Source: Aestuariibacter salexigens DSM 15300 (lineage in GTDB: Bacteria; Pseudomonadota; Gammaproteobacteria; Enterobacterales; Alteromonadaceae). From it: 55,986 bases of DNA. The stretch is taken from positions 1 to 55,986 of the forward strand of contig NZ_AUBH01000015.1 of the NCBI RefSeq assembly GCF_000429145.1, in the 5' to 3' direction. The translations under genes and the position numbers were made by a program. The notes under the pieces are model-generated. The model was given only the letters and a program-made list of their open reading frames with translations, was not told where the DNA came from and did not search any database. Below are positions 29,367-36,674 of this stretch, piece by piece; the first letter of the stretch is position 1, and every line of letters starts with the position of its first letter.

Positions 29367-29636
29367 ATGTCACTAACGAAACAAGAAATTGCAGATATTT
29401 CATCAGAGTACGGTGTTAAGCCTGGCGATACAGGTTCACCGGAAGTACAGGTTGCATTGTTGACGCACAACATCAACAAGCTTCAGTCTCACTTCTCAAG
29501 CCACAAGAAAGATCACCACTCACGCCGTGGTCTGCTGCGCATGGTTAGCCAGCGTCGTAAAATGCTTGATTACCTGAAAGGTAAAAACCAACAGCGCTAT
29601 CAGGATCTGATCAAGCGTCTTGGTCTGCGTCGCTAA
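29367..29636 (+). CDS. rpsO: 30S ribosomal protein S15
   Basis: 89 aa, the standard length, from the second of two adjacent ATGs (29367; [11 protein letters not shown]) with CAGGAG upstream. Motifs [42 protein letters not shown] are canonical. Binds 16S rRNA in the central domain. Confidence 0.98.
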   Translation: MSLTKQEIADISSEYGVKPGDTGSPEVQVALLTHNINKLQSHFSSHKKDHHSRRGLLRMVSQRRKMLDYLKGKNQQRYQDLIKRLGLRR

Positions 29637-29659
29637 GCGATACGCACAGGAATACAAAA

Positions 29660-29683
29660 AAGGCACCTTGCGGTGCCTTTTTT
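29660..29683 (+). terminator. rpsO terminator
   Basis: AAGGCACC-TTGC-GGTGCCTT stem flanked by A6 and T6, so it could work in both directions. Confidence 0.9.
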
Positions 29684-29713
29684 GCTTTTCGGGGCAGGTT
29701 TTATTGGAATTCT

Positions 29714-29790
29714 GAGATTCCCGTCGTCACGAGAATGACGCAGGGGAGTACGGGAATGACGCTGGCGTCATTTCCGCGAAGGCGGAAATC
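29714..29790. repeat. Pair of REP-like palindromes
   Basis: Unit one at about 29714-29738 is an imperfect palindrome (ATTCCCGTCGTCACGAGAAT). Unit two at 29768-29790 is ATTTCCGC-GAAG-GCGGAAAT. Between them GGGAATGACGC and GGCGTCATTTCC repeat the motif in inverse. These resemble the GTCATTCCCGCG-type extragenic palindromes dispersed in many gammaproteobacteria. The second unit ends three bases from the stop of the minus-strand frame that ends at 29793. Confidence 0.65.
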
Positions 29791-29792
29791 CA

Positions 29793-30041
29793 TCATTTTT
29801 CCCATTCAAGCTTAGGCAGAGGCACAAACACCTCCGTCAGCAGGCTTTCATGTTGCGACGGTAACGTTGCACGCTGATAAAGTGCAATGATGTCTCTTTG
29901 CAATTGACTGCGAAAACCGTAAACGTCGCGCCAAAATTGAATAAAATCGGCTGCGCCATTACCCGCTTCGTCTTTTTCCAGTTCAGGCCCCAGTGTGGCG
30001 TAAAGGCGATAAAGTCGCTCAGCCTGCTCGACCTCAAATGC
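29793..30041 (-). pseudogene. Downstream remnant of thioredoxin-like gene after in-frame TAG
   Basis: Directly after the TAG at 30042-30044 the same reading frame stays open for 82 codons and ends in TGA at 29793-29795. The translation looks like real protein: acidic, helical, with AFEVEQAERLYRLYATLGPE and DFIQFWRDVYGFRSQLQRDI. No frameshift is involved. It should be the native C-terminus of the protein encoded at 30042-30581, giving 262 residues if the amber codon were sense. Confidence 0.65.
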
Positions 30042-30581
30042 CTAGATACGGTCCAGAACCGGTGCTGGCACATCGCTCAGCAAAAACTCATCAGCGTTAC
30101 TTATCGTGAACTGATTAAAATAGTTTACGTACTCTTCTTGTGGCTGGCTGTCAGCGCTCTGCCATATTGCTAGGCTGTTACGGTTAAGCAGCTGTCTGGA
30201 ATGGGGTTCCACGATAAGTACAGTAGGTGTACCAAAATAAACCGGATGACCAAACTGGCTCATAACGGATTGCAAATTATCCAGGTAGCCGACACTCATC
30301 ATTACAGTGTGGTAGCGAGGAGACATAATGGATTGCAGGTCGGTCTGGCTAATCGTGCGAGCAAATCCCCGGCTGTCATGGCACCAGTCGGCGCCCAATA
30401 CCAACATCAGCAGTTTGTTTTCGCGCCGCGCCGCTTCTAGCCCAGCTGACACCACTGCCGCTCGGTCTTCATAATAGGGGTAATAGTTACTTTCAGCCTC
30501 TTCATCAGCGAATGCGATGGAAACAGTGAGGGCGATGAGAACCCACACGCGAGTGATAACAATCTTAAGTGGGGTTCTCAT
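30042..30581 (-). CDS. Thioredoxin-like secreted protein, truncated by amber codon
   Basis: 179 aa from ATG 30581, which directly follows the neighbouring gene by 16 bases. Signal peptide (VWVLIALTVSIAFA). Thioredoxin-like domain around GLEAARRENKLLMLVLGADWCHDSRGFARTI: only one cysteine of a CxxC pair is kept (WCHDS), so redox activity is doubtful. PTVLIVEPHSRQLLNRNS fits the cis-Pro strand region. The frame ends at TAG but continues openly for 82 codons, so the gene is probably interrupted. Second gene of an operon with the coiled-coil membrane protein. Confidence 0.7.
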   Translation of the reverse strand: MRTPLKIVITRVWVLIALTVSIAFADEEAESNYYPYYEDRAAVVSAGLEAARRENKLLMLVLGADWCHDSRGFARTISQTDLQSIMSPRYHTVMMSVGYLDNLQSVMSQFGHPVYFGTPTVLIVEPHSRQLLNRNSLAIWQSADSQPQEEYVNYFNQFTISNADEFLLSDVPAPVLDRI

Positions 30582-30597
30582 ATCGTGATATGCCTTA

Positions 30598-31383
30598 TTA
30601 CGGATTGCCGTCCGTTGTCGTAGTTGGCTGTGTGCTGGGTTGTGGCGTTGAGCGCGCTGGTGATGGCATCGCAATATTACTCACGCGCTGTTCTAGCTGA
30701 GTGAGCCTGCCTACCAGTGCCGTATTGCGTTGGTCCAGCACAGCAAATGAATCGCCGAGCTCCGTAATGCGTGAGCGCTGAGTTTCTATACCGCGATTTA
30801 ACTGCTCAAGACTGGCCGCTACGCTAAGCATTTCATTGGCTTGTGTGGTGAGTTTTTCATTGAGCATGGAGCGCTGTGAATTGGCATCTTTGAGCGATGT
30901 TTCCACGGCTGATAGGCGGTCCCCACGGGCTTTGTTTTGCTCAGCGACCAGAGTAGACAAATCGCTGATCTCTTTTTGGTTACGGCGCCATGCCGAGGCC
31001 CAGAGTTTATCCATCTGTTCCCAGAGTTCGTCGGACTTGGCGCTCAGCTCTTTGACCTTTACCTGCAGAGCAACGGTAGATTCACCCATTTCTTCACCGG
31101 TGGCAGACAGACGCCTTTCCAGATCGGTGATGCGCTCCTGTGCACTGACCAGCATCTGTTGCTGCTGTGTGTTCAGATGATATAAATATCCGGCCGCGCC
31201 ACAGGCCATGAATGCCAATAGTAGCGCGAGGACTGCACCACCGCTTTTCTGGACTTTGACATTGTCGTCTGCCTGTGGGGGCTTTTTCTTACCGCTTTGT
31301 GTTGCTCTGGCGCGCTGGTACGCGTCTCTGTCTTCTTCATCAAGGACAATTTTCGGCAGATCGTCATCATGATCAGTTGCCAT
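30598..31383 (-). CDS. Membrane-anchored coiled-coil protein, unknown
   Basis: 261 aa from ATG 31383 (MATDHDDDLPKIVLDEED), with GAGGAAG upstream; an earlier in-frame start has no such site. Charged cytoplasmic N-terminus (1-48), one membrane helix (GGAVLALLLAFMACGAAGYLY, about 49-70), then a long periplasmic coiled coil (75-240) and a Pro/Thr/Gln-rich tail. No family recognised. The coiled coil could act as a spacer or scaffold at the envelope, perhaps with the thioredoxin-like product encoded 16 bases downstream. Confidence 0.75.
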   Translation of the reverse strand: MATDHDDDLPKIVLDEEDRDAYQRARATQSGKKKPPQADDNVKVQKSGGAVLALLLAFMACGAAGYLYHLNTQQQQMLVSAQERITDLERRLSATGEEMGESTVALQVKVKELSAKSDELWEQMDKLWASAWRRNQKEISDLSTLVAEQNKARGDRLSAVETSLKDANSQRSMLNEKLTTQANEMLSVAASLEQLNRGIETQRSRITELGDSFAVLDQRNTALVGRLTQLEQRVSNIAMPSPARSTPQPSTQPTTTTDGNP

Positions 31384-31622
31384 GTGATGCGCTTCCTCTA
31401 TACCAATGGGTTGTGCTGAATTACGACAATGTCGCCTTATACTGCTAGGGTATTTCAAGCCCAGTGGCAATGCAATTGCTGGGTGCCAAAAGCGGCATGT
31501 TATTCATTCACAAGGCAGAAATCATCAGTATGTAACGTAAAAACAGATTTACTCCTGACGATAAAAATTTTGCGTTTGCCACAGGTGCAAAGCAGGTTTA
31601 AATAGCGCACTCTTTCCATACG

Positions 31623-32750
31623 ATGGATTTTTCACAAGGAACACCATTGTCCAGCCAAACACCAAACGTCTTTACGGCACTGCCGGAAAGCTTTGTTACG
31701 TTACTCAGAGCGCTTATCCGTCAGCCCAGTGTGGTTGGCAATGAGCATGCGTTTTTCAGAGTCTTGCAGCGAGAGCTGGAAGAACGGGGTGCCAAGGTGA
31801 CCTGGTATGAAGGGTTACTGGTCGCCAGTGGCGAACGTCCGCAGCAGCTTTACCTGTCTGCACATATTGATCGGCATGGTCTTATCTGTACAGGGCCTAA
31901 TGAATTTCAGTACGCCGCATTTGTTGCCGGAGCACGCTCTGATCTGCTCGGAAACTCGGTATCTGAGCAGCTAATGAATAAAATAGTGGGTCGTTTTAAA
32001 GGCGAGTCAGTGTATGCCTACGAGCCCTGGTCAGGCGTATACAGAGGCGCAGGCCAGATAGAATCGGCCAGTATCTGTGAATTTCGTAATAACCTGATTT
32101 TTACACTTTCTGGCCTTGAGCATCTGGTAGCCGGTACGCCCGTCGCGTTTACTGATTCATTAACTATTGAAGATGAATTCATTATGGGGCAGCTGGATAA
32201 CGTGCTATGCACTGCTGCACTCGTATATTTGTTCGAACTGGGCTTTGAAGGCACGGCATTTTTTACTGCCCAGGAAGAGGCGGGCAGAAGCTGGCGCTAT
32301 CTGCTTGAATGGTTCCGTCGCTTCGGCGGACAGACCAATCAGCTGGTAGTCGTGGATACCAGCCCGTTTGATGACAGACCGCTGGCCGCTGCGCAGGATT
32401 TGGTATTGCGTCACAAAGATGCCAATGCCGAGTTCAATAGTGAACTGACGCATCGTCTGCAAACCCTGTGTGACTCGCTCGGCTACCACACATTGTATAA
32501 AGACAGCTTTGTGGAGCAAAAAAACCAACAAAAAGGGCCAGATGAAACACCGACATCTTTGGGCTCGACGGAGCTGGGGCGCATCGTCGCGGCGTCAAAT
32601 GGCCTGGTCGATGGCACGACGCTGCAAATTCCAAGCAGTGGCTATCACACCATGCAAGAGTCAGCACCGATAAAATCGGTTAATGCGTTTTTGACGGTAC
32701 TGAATGCCCTGATGTCAGAGCAACACAGGCAAGGAGGACACCATGCTTAA
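31623..32750 (+). CDS. M42-family-like metallopeptidase of ATP-grasp cassette
   Basis: 375 aa. A complete M42 dinuclear metal site can be read: H81 (SAHID), D192 (GQLDN), E218/E219 (AQEEAG), D245 (VVVDTS) and H342 (SSGYHTM). Such enzymes are aminopeptidases or deblocking peptidases. Related M42 proteins occur in osmolyte (NAGGN) cassettes. It is cytoplasmic. ATG 31623 has no ribosome site; an in-frame TTG at 31647 with AAGGA seven bases upstream is a serious alternative start. Its stop lies eight bases inside the ATP-grasp gene, so both work in one pathway, probably trimming or recycling the ligase product. Confidence 0.85.
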   Translation: MDFSQGTPLSSQTPNVFTALPESFVTLLRALIRQPSVVGNEHAFFRVLQRELEERGAKVTWYEGLLVASGERPQQLYLSAHIDRHGLICTGPNEFQYAAFVAGARSDLLGNSVSEQLMNKIVGRFKGESVYAYEPWSGVYRGAGQIESASICEFRNNLIFTLSGLEHLVAGTPVAFTDSLTIEDEFIMGQLDNVLCTAALVYLFELGFEGTAFFTAQEEAGRSWRYLLEWFRRFGGQTNQLVVVDTSPFDDRPLAAAQDLVLRHKDANAEFNSELTHRLQTLCDSLGYHTLYKDSFVEQKNQQKGPDETPTSLGSTELGRIVAASNGLVDGTTLQIPSSGYHTMQESAPIKSVNAFLTVLNALMSEQHRQGGHHA

Positions 32751-34185
32751 GACATTGTTGGTGGTTGACGATGAGGCAATCCCAGAGCTGACAGACACTC
32801 TCGATGTCATCCCATTTAGTCAGTATCTGAAAGATTATCCCAAGCGTAATGAACCACGTATCAGGGTTATTAACCTGTGTGACGCCAGCCAGTATCTGAG
32901 CAAAGGCTATTATTGTTCGCTGCTTGCTGAAGCGCGCAATCACTTGGTGTTGCCCAGTGTGAAAACCATCAATTCGCTGCGTGACGAGACACAGGCCCAG
33001 AGCATGATGAACCTCCCGGCTAAGAAACTTGCCGACGGTGAATATACCTGCTTTGCGTATTTCGGACACGCAGCGGACAGTCAATTACAGCCGATTGCGC
33101 TGCAGGTGTTTGGTCAGTTTTCTGCGCCAATGCTGGCACTGAAAATTGTGGTCGAGAAATCCTTCGCCAGAGTCGAAGTACGGGCATTATCTTTAGCGCA
33201 GCTCGATGATGACCAGCGTGCGGAGTTTATCTCACAGCTAGCACAATTCACCGACAAGCAGTGGCGTTTGGGAAAGTCCCATAAGCGCTATCGCTGGGAC
33301 ATGGCCATTTTATATGATGAAAATGAGCAGTCACCACCGAGTGATAATGAGGCGATTGCAAAATTTGTCAAAGCAGCTGCCAAGCATGGGATCCTGGCCA
33401 AAGTCTGCCATGTGAATGACTTACACCATCTGGCAAGCTTTGATGCGCTGTTTATCCGGCAAACCACAGCGATTGACCACCACACATACCGGCTCGCCTG
33501 CAAGGCTGAACAAATGGGACTGGTGGTTGTGGACGATCCCAGCTCTATTTTACGCTGCTGTAATAAAGTGTTTCTGCATGATGCCTTTAGCTATCAGAAA
33601 GTCCCCAGTTTGCGTACCCAGGTGGTAGACAATGCCAATGAGTTCACGGTAGATGCGCTGGAGTCGAGTTTTGACTATCCGATGATCCTGAAACTCCCGG
33701 AGGGCTCGTTTTCCCGCGGTGTTTATAAGGTCAAAGACAGAAATCAGCTGGTTGAAAAATTAACAGAAATGCTGTCACACAGCGCGTTGGTATTGGTTCA
33801 GGAATATATGTTTACTGAATTTGACTGGCGTGTCGGCGTATTTAATCAGCGCGCCCTTTACGCCTGCAAATATGAGATGGCGCGTAATCACTGGCAGATT
33901 TACAACCACGATTCGAAACGTTTCAGCTCAGGCGGTTTTGAAACCTTGCCGACTTTTGAATTGCCACGCTTCGTACTGGATGCGGCACTGAAGGCAACCA
34001 AAGTAGTGGGTGACGGGCTATACGGTGTGGATATAAAAGAGAAAGATGGCAAAGCCTACGTGATTGAGGTAAACGACAATCCCAGTATCGATTCCAAGAT
34101 TGAAGACGCCTATTTGGGCAACGAACTGTATATGCAAATAATGGCTGAGTTTCATCGCCGTCTCGAATTACGTGGCAAAACGTGA
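32743..34185 (+). CDS. RimK-like ATP-grasp peptide ligase with N-terminal RLAN-type domain
   Basis: 480 aa. The C-terminal ~280 residues are a RimK-type ATP-grasp: DDPSSILRCCNKVFL, YPMILKLPEGSFSRGVYKV (ATP-binding lysine loop), VQEYMFTEFDWRVGVF and the Mg-binding YVIEVNDNPSI. The N-terminal ~190 residues match in position and context the RLAN domain described with RimK-like ligases (Iyer and colleagues). It should join an amino acid or amine to a carboxylate with ATP hydrolysis. Excellent AAGGAGG before the ATG. Middle gene of a three-gene overlap chain (8-base and 4-base overlaps). Substrate unknown. Confidence 0.88.
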   Translation: MLKTLLVVDDEAIPELTDTLDVIPFSQYLKDYPKRNEPRIRVINLCDASQYLSKGYYCSLLAEARNHLVLPSVKTINSLRDETQAQSMMNLPAKKLADGEYTCFAYFGHAADSQLQPIALQVFGQFSAPMLALKIVVEKSFARVEVRALSLAQLDDDQRAEFISQLAQFTDKQWRLGKSHKRYRWDMAILYDENEQSPPSDNEAIAKFVKAAAKHGILAKVCHVNDLHHLASFDALFIRQTTAIDHHTYRLACKAEQMGLVVVDDPSSILRCCNKVFLHDAFSYQKVPSLRTQVVDNANEFTVDALESSFDYPMILKLPEGSFSRGVYKVKDRNQLVEKLTEMLSHSALVLVQEYMFTEFDWRVGVFNQRALYACKYEMARNHWQIYNHDSKRFSSGGFETLPTFELPRFVLDAALKATKVVGDGLYGVDIKEKDGKAYVIEVNDNPSIDSKIEDAYLGNELYMQIMAEFHRRLELRGKT

Positions 34186-35303
34186 ATACCATTGCAGCAA
34201 ACGCCACCATTCGCATCGCCCAAAAAGGCGATATCAGTGCTTTATACAAGCTTGAACAACGCTGCTTTACGTCGGACCGCTTGAGCAAGCGTAGTTTTAC
34301 AAACTGGGTCGATGCGCCGCATGGTCTGCTTATGGTGTCTGAGTCGGCGCAGGGCATTAATGGCTATGCACTGGTATGGTGTCGAAAAGGTACGCGACTG
34401 GCCCGGCTTTATTCATTGGCAGTTGATCCTGATGCGCGTGGGCAGGGCGTTGCTCACGCTCTGCTTGATGCTGTCGAACAGGGCGCAGTGCAGCGAGGCA
34501 GGTTGTTTATGCGACTTGAAGTCAGTGAGACGAATCACGGTGCTATCTCTTTATACAAACAACATGGTTATAAAGTCTTTGGTGAATACCCTGACTACTA
34601 CGATGATCACGCCGATGCGCTGCGTATGCAGAAATGCATTCATCGCGGCCGACTCAGCAATGTAGAGCACCTGACACCCTGGTACCCTCAGCACACTGAG
34701 TTCACCTGTGGGCCAGCAGCTTTGCTGATGGCAATGGCCAGCTTGCAATCTGACCTCACACCTGATTTGTCACAGGAACTCGCTATCTGGCGTGAGGCCA
34801 CCACGATATTCATGACCTCAGGGCACGGCGGGTGTCATCCGGTCGGTTTGGCGCTTGCCGCTGCCCAGCGGGGCTTCCGTGCTAAGGTTTTTATGAATAT
34901 AACGACACCCTTATTTGTCGATGGCGTCAGGGACCTGCATAAAAAGCAGGTGATGACACTTGTGCACAATGACTTTGTTAAGCATGCCGAACAACATGCA
35001 GAGGTGGATATCCTTTATCAGGACGTGGATGAGACGCGAATCAGCGAGTGTCTTAAACAAGGTATGGCGGTTTTGTTATTGATCTCAACCTACAGACTGG
35101 ATGGCAGAAAGGCACCGCACTGGGTAACCGTTACCGGCATGGATGAGCAATGTTTCTTTGTGAACGATCCCGATGTTGAGGATGACGATGTTGACCCCCT
35201 GGATTGTCAGCATATTCCGATTGCCAAAGAGGATATGCGTGTAATGTCGCAATTCGGCAGTGGCAAACTGAAAACAGCCATTGCGCTACAACGAGTTTGC
35301 TGA
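34182..35303 (+). CDS. GNAT acetyltransferase fused to C39/papain-like peptidase
   Basis: 373 aa from GTG 34182, overlapping the ligase stop by four bases. The N-terminal GNAT domain (1-~150) has the acetyl-CoA loop VDPDARGQGVAHALL (R-x-x-G-x-A type). The C-terminal domain (165-373) is a C39-like cysteine peptidase with triad C176 (TCGPAAL), H313 (PHWVTVTG) and D329 (VNDPD). No signal peptide or membrane helix, so it acts in the cytoplasm. This fusion is the known constant neighbour of RLAN ATP-grasp ligases. It could acetylate a peptide and also cleave or transfer it. It overlaps the convergent DUF2252 gene by 18 bases. Confidence 0.9.
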   Translation: MNTIAANATIRIAQKGDISALYKLEQRCFTSDRLSKRSFTNWVDAPHGLLMVSESAQGINGYALVWCRKGTRLARLYSLAVDPDARGQGVAHALLDAVEQGAVQRGRLFMRLEVSETNHGAISLYKQHGYKVFGEYPDYYDDHADALRMQKCIHRGRLSNVEHLTPWYPQHTEFTCGPAALLMAMASLQSDLTPDLSQELAIWREATTIFMTSGHGGCHPVGLALAAAQRGFRAKVFMNITTPLFVDGVRDLHKKQVMTLVHNDFVKHAEQHAEVDILYQDVDETRISECLKQGMAVLLLISTYRLDGRKAPHWVTVTGMDEQCFFVNDPDVEDDDVDPLDCQHIPIAKEDMRVMSQFGSGKLKTAIALQRVC

Positions 35304-36665
35304 CCCTTCCTGCTGTGCCAGCCAGTTACAGTCTTTTCTGACTTGTTCAGCATAGTCAAAAGCAATGCTTCGCAGGGCTGTAATGTCGTGTGGCAGGATT
35401 TCCATCACGCGTTGCTCAAGACGGGTAGAGCGTCGATCGCCGCGACAATGCGCCAGTGCCAGCGCTGAACCACAACACTGCGCATAGTAATCAAACCCAC
35501 CTTGCTTGACATTCATTTTGCCAATTCCGATATCTTCCGGGTCGATGCCGACCTTGGCATGATGACGGGAACGCACCAGGTAGTGGGAACCGTTCCACTC
35601 AGCTTCATCAAGCACCAGGTCGGGCCGTCGCTGCATGCGACGCTGACACATGACAGTCAAATGGGCGGGATTGAGACGATTGGCTGGATGCAGTCCCGGA
35701 AAGTGATAAAGCGGTGCAGCCGCACGCTGCTGTTTAACCTCGACAACATGGCATAGCGGTAAATCGGCTTTACTCGCATAGTCCTTGGGTCCAATCAAAA
35801 AGTAGAACCGGTCAATGTTTATCGAGCCTGTCCCTGCATTAACCCGCCTGGTAACGTCTAATACATGGTCATCCATATAGGGGCTGAATGCTTCAATAAG
35901 TGCACTGCGTTGCTGCTCGTCGAGCTCAATCAATTTATCGGACTGCCGTTTGAATTTTGGCGGAAGTTGAGTGACGTCTACTGCTTTGGCCAGAGCTGAT
36001 TTCGTTTCAAAATCAGCGCCGCCTGCCGCACGTCGCTGTGCTTTCAAATAAAGCTTATTGAGCTTTGAGTCAGGGCGGATCGCATCAACGGCAGACATCA
36101 AATGGTCTCGGCCTGTCAGGGCTGATGAGCAAATCGCAAGGTATGCATTGAGAAACGCATCGATAGCGGAAGCGGCGTGATCATGGCTAATTGCCACTTT
36201 GCCTTTGTATTTTCCTTCCTGACCAACTGAACGCTGACAATAGTCCGCGCACAAAATCAGACTCACGCAAAAACGCATCAGGTCCCAGCCGGGATTGCCA
36301 ATACAGGCATCGTCAAAGTCATTTGGTGAGAAAATAACGCTGTCGCCGTGCGATCCTTCTTCGGTCAGAAAACCGAAGTTTGAAGTATGACAGTCTCCCA
36401 TTAGAGCGGTAACGGGCAATTTGCTCAGACCATCAGGGAAGGGTAGGAGACCGCTGGCAATATCAGCATAAAAAATCTGTGCCGAGCCGCGTAAAAACAG
36501 AAATGGATGGCGGGCCATTTTAACGTGTTTTGGGGCATTGTTACCCGGGGCTATGCCATCTACGCGCAGCAACTCCAGTTGCAATAATGCTTCTCTGTTG
36601 GCCACAACATGTTCTCTATCGACACCCTTTGCGCTAACACTAACTGAGTTATTCTGCGCAGACAA
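35286..36665 (-). CDS. DUF2252 family protein
   Basis: 459 aa, usual length. Kinase-like signature motifs of DUF2252 are visible: RHPFLFLRGSAQIFY, ALMGDCHTSNFG and FSPNDFDDACIGNPGWDLMR, which resemble the catalytic and Mg loops of aminoglycoside-phosphotransferase-type kinases. A small-molecule kinase or related transferase is inferred; no activity is established to my knowledge. Ends with TAG inside the 3' end of the GNAT-C39 gene. The upstream PilZ gene ends nine bases before its start, so the two are one operon. Confidence 0.88.
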   Translation of the reverse strand: MSAQNNSVSVSAKGVDREHVVANREALLQLELLRVDGIAPGNNAPKHVKMARHPFLFLRGSAQIFYADIASGLLPFPDGLSKLPVTALMGDCHTSNFGFLTEEGSHGDSVIFSPNDFDDACIGNPGWDLMRFCVSLILCADYCQRSVGQEGKYKGKVAISHDHAASAIDAFLNAYLAICSSALTGRDHLMSAVDAIRPDSKLNKLYLKAQRRAAGGADFETKSALAKAVDVTQLPPKFKRQSDKLIELDEQQRSALIEAFSPYMDDHVLDVTRRVNAGTGSINIDRFYFLIGPKDYASKADLPLCHVVEVKQQRAAAPLYHFPGLHPANRLNPAHLTVMCQRRMQRRPDLVLDEAEWNGSHYLVRSRHHAKVGIDPEDIGIGKMNVKQGGFDYYAQCCGSALALAHCRGDRRSTRLEQRVMEILPHDITALRSIAFDYAEQVRKDCNWLAQQEGSANSL

Positions 36666-36674
36666 TATGCGTTG

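Noticed and set aside
34674-35303. C39-like domain of the GNAT fusion as leader peptidase of the GG peptides at 39894-40197
   Set aside because: It lies 4.6 kb away, belongs to an overlapping ligase cassette, and is a soluble fusion without the ABC transporter that normally couples C39 cleavage to export.
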